From positions 1 to 64,000 of the forward strand of contig JBJMHZ010000055.1 in the NCBI GenBank assembly GCA_045807125.1: a stretch of 64,000 nucleotides of DNA, in the 5' to 3' direction. The notes beneath the pieces are model-generated. The model had not been told where the DNA came from. It saw only the letters and a list, made by a program, of their open reading frames with translations, and did no database searches. Shown here piece by piece: positions 34,205-42,787 of this stretch. Origin of the DNA: JBJMHZ01 sp045807125 (GTDB taxonomy: Bacteria > Actinomycetota > Actinomycetes > JAWWOL01). The stretch's first letter is position 1; each line of letters opens with the position of its first letter. The position numbers were made by a program, and so were the translations under genes.

Positions 34205-35184
34205 GCGGGAGCACCCTTCCGAAGGGTCACGAGCTCGTCGGCGACGCGCAGTCGCCAGTCCTGATAGCTCCGGTAGTCGGTGGGATCGGGCTTCGCCGGC
34301 CGCAGGTCCTGCGTGATCTGGGCGGCCCTCGATGGCGTCGTGCCGCACAGCACCTGGGTCGCGATCCCGGTGTGCGGCATCACCAGGCCGGCGCGCACCC
34401 GCGCCTCGGCGGCGAACGACGACGCCTGGGCCACCAGCGGCTGATGCGAGCCGGAGCGGCGCCAGAGGGCGCGCAGCCCGTCGGCATCGCAACCGCCCGC
34501 GTACGTCGCTGCCAGGCCTGTGCCGCTGTAGAGATCGGCGTGCCGGTGCGCGGGGAACGCGTCGATCAGGTCGGCGACGCGCTCGGGGTCGGCACCGGCG
34601 ACGAACCACATGGCCCGCCCGATACCCTGGTCGACGACCTCGTTGACGACATCGGCCGGCGCACCCGCCGGCCAGCGCACCGCAGTGTCCTGGTAGTGCT
34701 CGTGCACGTACCGCTTGGTATGGAAGTAAGCCTGGTGGAAGCCGTAGCCGTCGAGGGCCAGCCACCGCAGCAGCGGATCGGGCGTGACCAGTGCGGACCA
34801 GCGGAACCTCGGCAGCCGCGCCATCGCCCAGCCGACGCCCACGTAGACCATGTAGACGTGGTCGCCGCCTCGCCCGGCCAGGAAGCGAGGGACCCGCTGG
34901 TTGCCGCCACCCGGCAGGCCGTCGAGGATCGCGAACCCCATGCCCGCGCCCTCGTAGGCAAAGCCGCGGAACGCCGACGGCACCTGCTCGAGACCCTCCA
35001 CGGCCGCTTCGGGGCCCCGCGCCCCGAGGGCGCAGGACATGCCGGTGAGGAAGCTCTCGCCGACGGTCTCCAGTAGTTCGCGCGCAGCGGGATCCTTGGC
35101 GTGGAATCCACGCACCTCGAGCTTCGTCTGCGACGCGTCGGGCATGAAGATGCGGCGCCGCAGCGCGCGCAAGGCGTCGGACAA
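34201..35184 (-). CDS. unbL: DUF1702 enediyne core protein UnbL (E3/CalU15-like)
   Basis: 327 aa, first gene of the core operon. Family signatures include FRGFAYEGAGMGFAILDGL, YVGVGWAMARL, LDGYGFHQAYFHT and VDQGIGRAMWFV. DUF1702 proteins are universal in enediyne clusters and of unknown function. I place the start at TTG 35182-35184, which has GGAGGGG about 6 bases upstream and gives an N-terminus aligned with the paralogue at 35453-36475. A longer form from an ATG at 35247 is possible but extends beyond the family start. Confidence 0.9.
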   Translation of the reverse strand: MSDALRALRRRIFMPDASQTKLEVRGFHAKDPAARELLETVGESFLTGMSCALGARGPEAAVEGLEQVPSAFRGFAYEGAGMGFAILDGLPGGGNQRVPRFLAGRGGDHVYMVYVGVGWAMARLPRFRWSALVTPDPLLRWLALDGYGFHQAYFHTKRYVHEHYQDTAVRWPAGAPADVVNEVVDQGIGRAMWFVAGADPERVADLIDAFPAHRHADLYSGTGLAATYAGGCDADGLRALWRRSGSHQPLVAQASSFAAEARVRAGLVMPHTGIATQVLCGTTPSRAAQITQDLRPAKPDPTDYRSYQDWRLRVADELVTLRKGAPA

Positions 35185-35340
35185 CGTGTCCCCTCCGATA
35201 ATGGCCAACTCCGCCGCGATTTCGCTTGGTCGCTTCGCCGCGATCATTTGGTCCGCCGCGACGAGCCCTGAGGAGCATCGCACTCCCACCGAGGCGGTTC
35301 TTCTCGCTGCGTGCCTACCGGATCGCCCTGTCACCGACGG

Positions 35341-35433
35341 CAATTGAGCTGCGCGGAACTGCATTCGGACTGCATTCGAGCCGCAGTCGAGCTGCAGTCC
35401 AGCTGCACTGAACGGGATCGAACTGCGCGGAAC
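35341..35433. repeat. Cluster of short direct repeats upstream of the core operon
   Basis: The 11-mer CTGCGCGGAAC occurs at 35349-35359 and 35423-35433. CTGCATTCG occurs at 35359-35367 and 35370-35378, 11 bp (one helical turn) apart. Several AGCTGCA variants lie between. The block sits 157-249 bp upstream of the unbL TTG on the transcribed strand, where the core-operon promoter would be expected. Function as operator or promoter DNA is inferred. Confidence 0.45.
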
Positions 35434-35452
35434 CGCCTCGGGCTTCGCCCTT

Positions 35453-36475
35453 TCATCCGCTGCGCACGGCCGCTGCGCGCTCGGCCGGCACGCGGAAGCG
35501 CTGCTGGACGCGGCGCCGCCACGACTCGTACGGCGGGACCCCGGCCGCGGCGTCGGCGTCCAGCTCGCGGCCGGCCTCGTCGGCGAGCCGGACCGCCTCG
35601 CCGATCGTCAGGCCGGTGAGCGCGTGGAGCGTCGCCGCCGTGCGCTCTGGCACGAAGCCCGCATGGTCGCGCGCCTTCGCCGCGAAGACGGCGCCCTGGG
35701 CGAGCTCGGCCTGGCACCCCTCCGCGGTGGCGCGCAGCCGGGCGAGCTCCTCCTCGCTCTCGCCCCCGGCGAACGTGGCCGCGACGCCGACACCGCTCCA
35801 CAGATCGGCCTGACGGTGCGGGGCGAAGCGGCTCACCGCGGCAGCGACCGCCGTGCCGCGCGCCGCGTGGATGAACCACAGCGCCCGGCCGATCCCTTGG
35901 TCGACGGCGCGGTTGAAATAGTCCGGCTTCCCCAGCCATGGATACGGTGCGGGCACGTCCTGTCGATCCACCCATCGGTCCGGGTGGAAATAGGCGAGGT
36001 CGAATCCGTATCCGTCGACGGCGAGCCAGCTCATCGTCGGGTAGTACGGCGAGTCACCGAGATCGGGCAGGACATTGCGCCAGAGCGGCCGGGGCAGGCG
36101 CGCCATCGCGAAGCCGATCCCGATGTAGGCCAGGAAGATATGCGGACGGCCCGGCCCGAGCAGGAGATCGCGGGTCCACTGACCGCGACCGCCCGCCATG
36201 GCGTCGCGCACCGTGAACGCCATCGTGGCGCCCTCGTACGCGAACCCCCGCAGGCCCGGCTCCACGACCGCGAGACGGCGCTCGACCTCCCACTGGTCCC
36301 TGGCGTCGATCCCCCACTCGAACCCGCAGATCACCGACTGCGGGATCGACTCCAGCTGCTCGATCCGGTCGGGCGGCGCGACCTCGGCGTCCGGGAAGCC
36401 GCGGACGGCGAACGTCACCTCCCGAAGCGACGGGGTCAGGACGAGCCGGCGGAGCGAGCCAAGAACGGTCGGCAC
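35453..36475 (-). CDS. Second DUF1702 enediyne protein
   Basis: 340-aa DUF1702 protein starting at GTG 36473-36475. It has the same signatures as the core-operon copy (LRGFAYEGATMAF, YIGIGFAMARLP, VDGYGFDLAYFHP, VDQGIGRALWF), yet the two are clearly divergent. It is separated from the other DUF1702 gene by 268 bp and preceded 12 bp upstream by the TIGR03084-type gene. Nine-membered clusters such as C-1027 carry an additional protein of similar size (E2) near E3, so these two may correspond to that pair; this needs alignment. Confidence 0.88.
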   Translation of the reverse strand: MPTVLGSLRRLVLTPSLREVTFAVRGFPDAEVAPPDRIEQLESIPQSVICGFEWGIDARDQWEVERRLAVVEPGLRGFAYEGATMAFTVRDAMAGGRGQWTRDLLLGPGRPHIFLAYIGIGFAMARLPRPLWRNVLPDLGDSPYYPTMSWLAVDGYGFDLAYFHPDRWVDRQDVPAPYPWLGKPDYFNRAVDQGIGRALWFIHAARGTAVAAAVSRFAPHRQADLWSGVGVAATFAGGESEEELARLRATAEGCQAELAQGAVFAAKARDHAGFVPERTAATLHALTGLTIGEAVRLADEAGRELDADAAAGVPPYESWRRRVQQRFRVPAERAAAVRSG

Positions 36476-36487
36476 GGTCGGCCGCCC

Positions 36488-37288
36488 TCAGGCGCCGCGA
36501 CCGGCGAACTGGCCCGGTTCGCGACCCGGCCCCGGTGAGCCGCGGTACGCCTGCGCGACGTCGGCCCATCGGTCGGCCTCGGCCCCGCTGATGCGCAGCG
36601 CGAGGTCGGCGCGATGCCGACGCCTGGTGACGAGCAGGCAGAAGTCCTTGGCCGGCCCGCTGATCCGGTCGGCAGCGTCCTCCGGGCCGAAGTCCCACCG
36701 CTCGCCGGACGGCGCCACCAGCTCGAAGCGCATCTCGACGGTGGACGGGGCCTGGCCGCGCATCAGGTAGCCGAAGTCGCGGTTGCGCACGGCGAACGCG
36801 GTGAGGTGGCGGATGCGGTCGGTGCGCTCGATCACGGTGCCGACCGCATCGGCGATGTCCTGACCGTGCGCGAAGAGCTCCATCATCCCGGCGCTCGCCA
36901 GGATGTGCGGCGGCAACGGGTTGACCAGCCATGGCACCGGCTTGTCGGGCGGTGCCTGCAGGAGCGCCTCGCTCGCGGCGGTGCGCTCGGCCTGCCAGCG
37001 CTCGAGCATCGCGGCGGGGTCCGTCAGGTACATGGAGAGCGCGACCTTCACGTTCGCGTCGAAGTCGTCGCTCAGCCGGGACACCATCGCGGTGAACGCC
37101 GCCGGCTCGCCGGCAGCCATCCCCGCCATCCGGAACGTCGCGGTCAGATGAGCGACCTGGTGCGCGACGGTCCACCCTGGCGCCGGCGTCGGCAGCGCCC
37201 ACTGGTCGGGACCGAGACCGGCGAGCACGGCGTCGAGCTGATCGCCCTCCGCGTCCAGGTCGGCGACTACTTGCTTCAGCTCGATCAC
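36488..37288 (-). CDS. TIGR03084-type DinB/maleylpyruvate-isomerase-fold metalloprotein
   Basis: 266 aa, start GTG 37286-37288 with an AGAGGA site. The N-terminal four-helix DinB-like domain has PAPGWTVAHQVAHL with His43 and His47 and a third His in LFAHGQDIADAV, the likely metal ligands. Members of this fold are mycothiol-dependent transferases or isomerases, or uncharacterised. In an enediyne cluster, a thiol-S-transferase could trigger or quench the warhead, which makes it a self-protection candidate; that is speculation. It is likely co-transcribed with the second DUF1702 gene. Confidence 0.8.
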   Translation of the reverse strand: MIELKQVVADLDAEGDQLDAVLAGLGPDQWALPTPAPGWTVAHQVAHLTATFRMAGMAAGEPAAFTAMVSRLSDDFDANVKVALSMYLTDPAAMLERWQAERTAASEALLQAPPDKPVPWLVNPLPPHILASAGMMELFAHGQDIADAVGTVIERTDRIRHLTAFAVRNRDFGYLMRGQAPSTVEMRFELVAPSGERWDFGPEDAADRISGPAKDFCLLVTRRRHRADLALRISGAEADRWADVAQAYRGSPGPGREPGQFAGRGA

Positions 37289-37613
37289 GGATCCGTCCTC
37301 TCGGTGGGCACCACCGGCGCGCGATGGCGACGCGGGTGACTCGCCGCGTCGCCCGCGTCATCCGCTGGCGACGAGGGCCAGCCGGCGGGCATGGGCATCG
37401 GCTTCGGTCGAAGTCTGTTGTCCGCACCGCGCGTTGTCTTCGTCGCACGTGCTGAGCTGCGACGGCCACGTGCTCGCAGCAGATCGACCGGCGCTCTCAC
37501 TGGGCCGGCGGGCGCGGGAAGCACGACGAGCGGTGGCGGCCCGGAGGGGCTGCCACCGCTGGAGGAATCGAGTTGCGTAGGCCGGCCGGGCTCGACGCGC
37601 GTCCGGCCTCAGG
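37289..37613 (-). other. Gene-free stretch between ABM-like and TIGR03084-type genes
   Basis: 325 bp in which I find no convincing coding sequence. It contains the hairpin at 37529-37560 and probably the promoter of the TIGR03084-DUF1702 pair. No dyad stands out near the expected promoter position. Confidence 0.4.
37529..37560 (-). terminator. Hairpin after the ABM-like gene
   Basis: AGCGGTGGC and GCCACCGCT arms (9 bp) with a 14-nt loop, 53 bp past the stop of the small gene at 37614-37916. There is no clear T-run. Confidence 0.5.
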
Positions 37614-37916
37614 TCATGCGCCGAAGCCGAAGGCTCCCAGCAACGTCGCGTCGCTCACCACCGGACCACCGGCGGCGCGCTCGCCGAAGCCCTTCTGGAA
37701 CTCCTGGAACGCGGGCAGCTCCGATAGCGAGACGGCGTCGTCGTCCATCACAGCGACATGCACGAAGCCCACGCCGTCGGCCAGCCGGAACGACGCGTAG
37801 CGCACGCCGGCCGGGCTCCGCTCCGCCAGCTCGGCGAAGACGTTCTGGATCAGCGCCTGGTTCTCGTCGGCAGACTCGGGACGCATCTCGTAACGGATGA
37901 CGAGTGCCTTGCTCAC
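37614..37916 (-). CDS. Small dimeric alpha/beta-barrel protein (ABM-like)
   Basis: 100 aa, start GTG 37914-37916 with a good GGGGAGG site. The pattern strand-helix-strand (ALVIRYEMRP, ENQALIQNVFAELAE, GVRYASFRLADG, VGFVHVAVMDD) and a C-terminal helix match the ferredoxin-like fold of antibiotic biosynthesis monooxygenases and related stress-response dimers. No cofactor motif is needed by this family. Such proteins oxidise aromatic intermediates in several polyketide pathways. It could also be a non-catalytic binding protein. Confidence 0.65.
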   Translation of the reverse strand: MSKALVIRYEMRPESADENQALIQNVFAELAERSPAGVRYASFRLADGVGFVHVAVMDDDAVSLSELPAFQEFQKGFGERAAGGPVVSDATLLGAFGFGA

Positions 37917-38028
37917 GATGGCCTCCCCTGGCCTGCCCCATGGGCGGTGCGCGCTCCTGGTAGTGCCGGCGAACCTACCACCAGGAGCGGCATCGCCGTC
38001 ACCGCCGCGTTGCGCTGGTTGGTGCCGG

Positions 38029-38448
38029 TCAGCTCTCGGGGCTGTTCTGGTACGCGGCCAGCCGCCACTCGCCGTCCTGCTTCACGGCGAGCCACGACGC
38101 CCGGACCGCCTCGTCGTCGCGCACCTCCGTCTCACCCGGCGCGATGACGCCGCCCCGCGTCAGCAGCAGCGCGACGCCGTCGTCGAGGTAGCGCACCGCG
38201 AACGGCTTGCCGGTGACCAGGCTGCCCTTGTACGGGCCCTCGAAGCCCTTCGCCATGAACGCACGGATCTCGTCGCGACCCGTGCACATGACGCCGGGCA
38301 GGATCATCGTGCCGCTCTCGGTGAAGGCGCCGGCGAACGCGTCGGCGTCGTAGCTGCGCCACGCACCGGCGATGCGGTGGGTGAGCCCGACGAGCGCCGC
38401 CTTGTCGGGGTCGGTCTCCGCCGCGACGTCCTGATCGGTGCTGGCCAT
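38029..38448 (-). CDS. SgcJ/EcaC-family NTF2-like protein, copy 1
   Basis: 139-aa SnoaL/NTF2-fold protein. It contains the family blocks AFTESGTMILPGVM, RDEIRAFMAKGFEG, GGVIAPGE and WLAVKQDGEWRLAAYQNSP. SgcJ-type genes are common in enediyne clusters; the protein has a ligand pocket and is thought to act early on the polyene, though its reaction is unproven. ATG 38446-38448. A second copy is at 47938-48342. Three tandem 9-bp repeats lie just upstream. Confidence 0.88.
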   Translation of the reverse strand: MASTDQDVAAETDPDKAALVGLTHRIAGAWRSYDADAFAGAFTESGTMILPGVMCTGRDEIRAFMAKGFEGPYKGSLVTGKPFAVRYLDDGVALLLTRGGVIAPGETEVRDDEAVRASWLAVKQDGEWRLAAYQNSPES

Positions 38449-38466
38449 CGTGTCGATCCTCTCGGT

Positions 38467-38493
38467 CTGGACGGGCTGGACGGGCTGGACGGG
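38467..38493. repeat. Three tandem 9-bp repeats upstream of SgcJ copy 1
   Basis: The unit CTGGACGGG (plus strand) is repeated perfectly three times, 19 to 45 bp upstream of the SgcJ start. It lies in the 61-bp gap after the FAD monooxygenase gene. A similar arrangement with a different 9-bp unit precedes SgcJ copy 2. Confidence 0.85.
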
Positions 38494-38509
38494 CTGACGA
38501 GATGGGCGG

Positions 38510-39835
38510 TCAGAGCTTGAGGCCGAGGACGCGCGCGATCACGCCGGGACGCATCAGCGACTGGGGCGGGTCGACCAGGCCCGCGGTGCGCAGGAAGGCG
38601 TTGGTGAGGGTGCCGTCGTTGACCGCCGCGGCCTGGAGCCGGGGGATGTAGACGTTGCCCATGCGCACCTTGAGCGTCCGGTTGCCCTCCACGCCCGGGA
38701 AGCCGAGGTCGGCACCGGCCGACATGTCCCACGGGGCGTCGATGATCCTCGAGAGGTCCCGGAAGTACGTGCGCGGCGACGGCGCGCCGCGCTCGAGGTG
38801 CTGGGCCAGCATCCTGACCTCCATCGCGGCCACCGTCATGCCCTGGCCGTAGACGGGGTTGAAGACGCACGCGGCGTCGCCGAGCACGAGCAGGCCATCC
38901 GGGACGCGGTCGAGACGCTCGTAGTGCCGGCGGATGCTGGCCGGGAAGTGGAAGGACATCGGCTGGCCGAGCGGCTCGGCGTCGCGGACGGCCTTGTAGA
39001 CCTCGGGGATCGGCAGCGACTGCACGTAGGCGAGGAAGCCCTCGAGGTCGGTCGGCGGGCGGTCGCCAAGGATGCCGGTCAGCGAGACGGCGTAGCGGTC
39101 GGGCAGCCGCGCGAAGATGCAGCCGCGCGGTATCGCCGGCGTCGCCACTGGGATGAGCGCGATGTCGTCACCGATCGGGTCGTACGGCAGCGGGCCCTTG
39201 AAGTCGCAGGTGGTGTAGGTCAGGTCCATCTTGACCCGCTCCTCCTCCACCCGCGGATAGCCCAGCTCCTCGAGCCACCGCGCGGTGCGCGAGCCACGAC
39301 CGGTGGTGTCGACCACCAGGTCGGCGTCGAGGACCTCCTCCGGCGCGTCCGCGTCCTCCGCCCGCACCCGCACGCCGGTGATGCGGCCGCGGTCAGCGGA
39401 GGCCACCAGGCTGACGATGTCGGTGCGCTCGCGGTACGTCACGTTGGCGCGCGCGTCGACCCGGCGCCGGATCCTGGCCTCGAGCAGCGGCCGGCCGGCC
39501 GCGACGCAGACGAGCCCGGTCTCGGCCTTCTGGATCATCTGGCCGTTGAAGTACCAGCTGAGGCTCGTGCCGAAGTCGCCGATCGGGACGCCGATCGAGA
39601 CGAGCTCGTCGGTGAAGCCGGGGAACAGCTCGTCGAGGATCTGCTGACCGCGGGCCAGCAGGGCGTGGATGTGGTACCCCTGCGGGATCGCGTGGCGCGG
39701 GCCGCTGGCCCCGCTCAGGTCGTCGCGGTCGACGACGGTCACCCGCTGGTAGGACTCCGCCAGCACCCTGGCCGCGAGCGACCCGGCGATGCTGCCACCC
39801 AGCACGACCGCGTGACCGCCCCGTTGATTCCCCAT
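38510..39835 (-). CDS. FAD-dependent monooxygenase/oxidoreductase
   Basis: 441 aa of the group A flavoprotein family. The N-terminal Rossmann motif GGSIAGSLAARVL and the ribose-binding VVDRDD are followed by the second FAD motif GDAACVFNPVYGQG near residue 310. Between them is DLVVDTTGRGS. No membrane segment. Enzymes of this type hydroxylate or epoxidise aromatic or polyene substrates using NAD(P)H. ATG 39833-39835; an in-frame GTG one codon earlier shares the AGGAGG site. SgcJ copy 1 follows after 61 bp. Confidence 0.85.
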   Translation of the reverse strand: MGNQRGGHAVVLGGSIAGSLAARVLAESYQRVTVVDRDDLSGASGPRHAIPQGYHIHALLARGQQILDELFPGFTDELVSIGVPIGDFGTSLSWYFNGQMIQKAETGLVCVAAGRPLLEARIRRRVDARANVTYRERTDIVSLVASADRGRITGVRVRAEDADAPEEVLDADLVVDTTGRGSRTARWLEELGYPRVEEERVKMDLTYTTCDFKGPLPYDPIGDDIALIPVATPAIPRGCIFARLPDRYAVSLTGILGDRPPTDLEGFLAYVQSLPIPEVYKAVRDAEPLGQPMSFHFPASIRRHYERLDRVPDGLLVLGDAACVFNPVYGQGMTVAAMEVRMLAQHLERGAPSPRTYFRDLSRIIDAPWDMSAGADLGFPGVEGNRTLKVRMGNVYIPRLQAAAVNDGTLTNAFLRTAGLVDPPQSLMRPGVIARVLGLKL

Positions 39836-39995
39836 CACGAATGACCTCCTCGTCCGGGGCTCGCACCGGACTCGCCCCGGACAGCGCTCTTCGATCCAAG
39901 GGCATGATGGTCCGGGCCCGGCGGCCGTGCTTCTCGCCTCGTGCCGTCCGGAGCGAAGAAGCACGCCGCTCTCCGAGACGGTCCGACCCGCACGT

Positions 39996-40035
39996 GACCG
40001 GCCGGCACTCGCGGGAGCGCGAGCGCCGGCCGGTC
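39996..40035 (-). terminator. Hairpin after the acyl-CoA-dehydrogenase-like gene
   Basis: GACCGGCCGGC and GCCGGCCGGTC arms (11 bp, perfect) with an inner CTCGCG/CGCGAG-type pairing, 14 bp past the stop at 40050. No T-run. Confidence 0.65.
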
Positions 40036-40049
40036 AGAAGCGGTCGAAG

Positions 40050-41231
40050 CTAGATGAAGAAGGTGTTCGGCTCGAGCCCGCACAGGACCCGGCCGTACAG
40101 CTCCGTCGTGGTGGTGGGCAGGTGCAGCGCGTGCAGGGTCACCGCACGCACGTCGCGCCGGATCCGCTGGATCGGCTCCTTGCTGTAGATCGAGGACGCG
40201 CCGCACGCGCCCGCGAGGATGTCGACGGCCTCGGCCGTCAGCTGCGGGACCCGGCCGGCCACGGCGCGGGCGTACGCCCGCTCCTCCAGCGTCCACTCCT
40301 CGCCGGACAGGGCCTTCTCGTCCACCATCGATGCGAGCTTGCGGCCCTGAAGCTCGGCCTCGTCGATCTTCAGCCTCGCCTCGGCGACCTGGAGGTGCGT
40401 GATCGGGGCGTCGATCTGGCGCTCGTAGTTGGTGTTGGAGATCGGCCTGGTCGCGATGCGCTCGATGAACCGCTCGTACGCGGCGCGCGCCATGCCGACC
40501 ATCTTGCCGGCGGTGGACGCCGCTACCGCACCCACGAGCGGAGCGCGGAACATCGGGAGGTCGAGGTTGAGCTTCGAGCCGTAGTTCCCGGTGGTGAAGT
40601 CGGCGATGCGCATGTAGCGGGCGGCCGGAACGAGCACGTCCTCGGCGACGGTCGTCACGCTGCCGGTGCCCGAGAGCGCCGAGACGTACCAGTCGTCGAC
40701 GATGCGCAAGTCGCTCATCGGCACGACCGCCATGACCGGCTCCGGCTCGCCGTCCGGCGTGATGAGGATGGTCGAGAGCAGCTTCCACTGGCTGTGGGCG
40801 GCGCCGCTGTTGAAGGCCCACTGGCCGTTGACGACCATCCCCCCGTCCTTGGCGACGCCGGTGCCGTTGACGACCAGCGTGCCGCAGACGCGCGTGTCGG
40901 GGTCGGCGAAGACCTCGTCCTGCACCTCGTCCGGGAACAGGCCGACGTTCCAGGTGGTGATCCACCAGGCGGCTACGTTGAACGCGGGCGCTCCATCGCC
41001 ACGGCCGAGCTCGATGCCGACGTCGACGAGCGTGTTGGCGTCGCACTCGTAACCGCCGTAGCGAGCCGGCGTGCGCATCCGGAAGATGCCCGCGTCGACC
41101 AGCGCCTCGACGGTCTCGTCGGCCAGGCGACGGTTTTGCTCCGACCACAGGGCGTTCTTGCGCAGGAGCGGCACCAGGTCGGCAGCCCGCTTGGCGAGCT
41201 CGAGCCGTTCCGGCGCATGGGTTGTCTGCAT
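40050..41231 (-). CDS. Acyl-CoA-dehydrogenase-fold flavin monooxygenase
   Basis: 393 aa from ATG 41229-41231 (AAGGAGAA site). It begins with the helical ACAD N-domain (RRLADETVEALVDAGIFRM, RYGGYE), followed by the beta-domain (NGQWAFNSGAAHSQW) and C-terminal helices (CGASSIYSKEPIQRIRRDV). The family includes true dehydrogenases and two-component FMNH2/FADH2 monooxygenases of antibiotic pathways such as ActVA-ORF5. No catalytic Glu at the usual dehydrogenase position is apparent, which favours hydroxylation. The flavin reductase at 24385-24945 is the probable electron donor. Confidence 0.8.
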   Translation of the reverse strand: MQTTHAPERLELAKRAADLVPLLRKNALWSEQNRRLADETVEALVDAGIFRMRTPARYGGYECDANTLVDVGIELGRGDGAPAFNVAAWWITTWNVGLFPDEVQDEVFADPDTRVCGTLVVNGTGVAKDGGMVVNGQWAFNSGAAHSQWKLLSTILITPDGEPEPVMAVVPMSDLRIVDDWYVSALSGTGSVTTVAEDVLVPAARYMRIADFTTGNYGSKLNLDLPMFRAPLVGAVAASTAGKMVGMARAAYERFIERIATRPISNTNYERQIDAPITHLQVAEARLKIDEAELQGRKLASMVDEKALSGEEWTLEERAYARAVAGRVPQLTAEAVDILAGACGASSIYSKEPIQRIRRDVRAVTLHALHLPTTTTELYGRVLCGLEPNTFFI

Positions 41232-41284
41232 TGATTCTCCTTCGGAGGCGACGTTCATCCGCGGGCGGGCAGGCAGGTGGGTGG

Positions 41285-42448
41285 TCATGACTGGCCCAGG
41301 GCGCGAGCGAAGTCGCGCAGGTCACCGACGAGCAGGTCCGGCACCTCCATCGCGGGGAAGTGGCCGCCGCGCTCGTGCTCGCTCCACTGCACGATGTTCG
41401 GCAGCATCCGGTCGGCGAAGCGCCGGATCGGCTGCGCAGGGTCGCGCGGGAAGACCGAGACGCCGAAGGGGAACGGCAGCGGCGGCGGCGGCGCGGACGG
41501 CGTCGGGGCCGTCGGCATCATGTCGGCGTTGTCGTAGTAGAAGTGCGCCGAGGACATGCCGGTCCTGGTGAGCCAGTAGACCATCACGTTGGTGAGCATC
41601 TGGTCGCGCTCGACCGCGTCCTCGGGAGCCTTGGCCGAGTCGGTCCACTCCCGGAACTTCTCCACGATCCAGGCGAGCTGGCCGACCGGCGAGTCGGTCA
41701 GCGCGTAGCCGAGCGTCTGCGGGCGGGTCGATTGCAGCTTCATGTAGCTGGACAGCTCGTTGGCGAACCGCATCAGCAGGCCCAGCCGGCCCATCTCGAT
41801 CTCGGTGAGCCCGTCCAGATCGGCCGGGTCGTCGCTCGGCGGCGTGATGAGGAAGCTGACGTGGCTGCCGACGATGCGCTCGGCGTCGATGGCAGCCAGC
41901 ACGTGGTTGATCCACGCACCCATGTCGGTGCCGTGGGTGGCGTAGCGCTCGTAGCCCAGCCGCCCCATCAGCTGCGCCCACGCGCCGGCGACCCGCGGGA
42001 TGGTCCAGCCAGCCTCCCGCACCGGTCCGGAGAAGCCGAAGCCGGGGATGCTCGGGATGACGAGGTGGAAGGCGTTGGCCGGGTCGCCACCGTGCGCGCG
42101 GGGGTCGGAGAGCGGCCCGATCACCTGGACGAACTCGACGAACGAGCCCGGCCAGCCGTGCGTGATCAGCAACGGCAGCGCGCCGGGCTCGGGCGAGCGC
42201 ACGTGCAGGAAGTGGACGTTGGCGCCGTCGATCTCGGTGACGAACTGCGGGTACGCGTTGAGCTTGGTCTCGGCGGCGCGCCAGTCGTACTGGTTCTGCC
42301 AGTAGTCGACGAGCTCGCGCAGGTAGTCGAGCGGAACGCCGCGCTCCCAGCCGGGGCTGTGCCCCTCGTCCGGCCAGCGGGTCGCCGCCAGCCGCCGGCG
42401 CAGGTCCTCGAGCTCAGCCTCTGGAATCTCGATGCGAAAGGGTTGCAT
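41285..42448 (-). CDS. Epoxide hydrolase (EHN type, SgcF-like)
   Basis: 387 aa. The N-terminal EHN meander (about 1-110, WPDEGHSPGWERGVPLDYL) precedes an alpha/beta-hydrolase core. The oxyanion motif is HGWPGS (97-102), the nucleophile is Asp175 in HGTDMGAW and the general base is His363 in ERGGHFPA; lid Tyr residues occur at YYDN (304-305). It hydrolyses an epoxide to a vicinal diol. In C-1027 and neocarzinostatin, SgcF/NcsF enzymes open the enediyne-core epoxide, and the same role is likely here. ATG 42446-42448 has an AAGGAG site. Confidence 0.92.
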   Translation of the reverse strand: MQPFRIEIPEAELEDLRRRLAATRWPDEGHSPGWERGVPLDYLRELVDYWQNQYDWRAAETKLNAYPQFVTEIDGANVHFLHVRSPEPGALPLLITHGWPGSFVEFVQVIGPLSDPRAHGGDPANAFHLVIPSIPGFGFSGPVREAGWTIPRVAGAWAQLMGRLGYERYATHGTDMGAWINHVLAAIDAERIVGSHVSFLITPPSDDPADLDGLTEIEMGRLGLLMRFANELSSYMKLQSTRPQTLGYALTDSPVGQLAWIVEKFREWTDSAKAPEDAVERDQMLTNVMVYWLTRTGMSSAHFYYDNADMMPTAPTPSAPPPPLPFPFGVSVFPRDPAQPIRRFADRMLPNIVQWSEHERGGHFPAMEVPDLLVGDLRDFARALGQS

Positions 42449-42787
42449 TCGTCGCTCCTTGATCTGTGTCAGGCGTCGCGGCGCGGTGCCCCGTCAATTC
42501 CGGGCAGCAATGCCGAAGATGCGGCGAGAATCGACGCGCAATCCCCGGGGCAGGAGAGACCGAGATCGGCGCTCCGGCCCAGACTAGCCAGCGACGGTAT
42601 TGCCGAGAAGGCCGGAGAAACGGTCACCCGGAACTGCGCATCCTCGAAGAAGGAGAAAGGTTCCCGGGCGATACGGTGAAGCACACCGCCGGCGCCTGGA
42701 TCCCGCGCGCGCCGTTCGCACCGCGCCGCCAGGGACCCCCTCCGGCGCTGCCGGTGCCGGCCCGATCGGGACGCAGGGAGGATGCAG
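42449..42787. promoter_or_regulatory. Divergent intergenic region, epoxide hydrolase / SDR
   Basis: 339 bp with no supported gene. It should hold promoters for the leftward epoxide hydrolase operon and the rightward SDR. ACTAGCCAG at 42583-42591 followed by CGACGGTA recurs in the P450/F420 divergent region (46914-46922), in the same orientation, about 135-150 bp upstream of the leftward gene in both cases. Confidence 0.45.
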
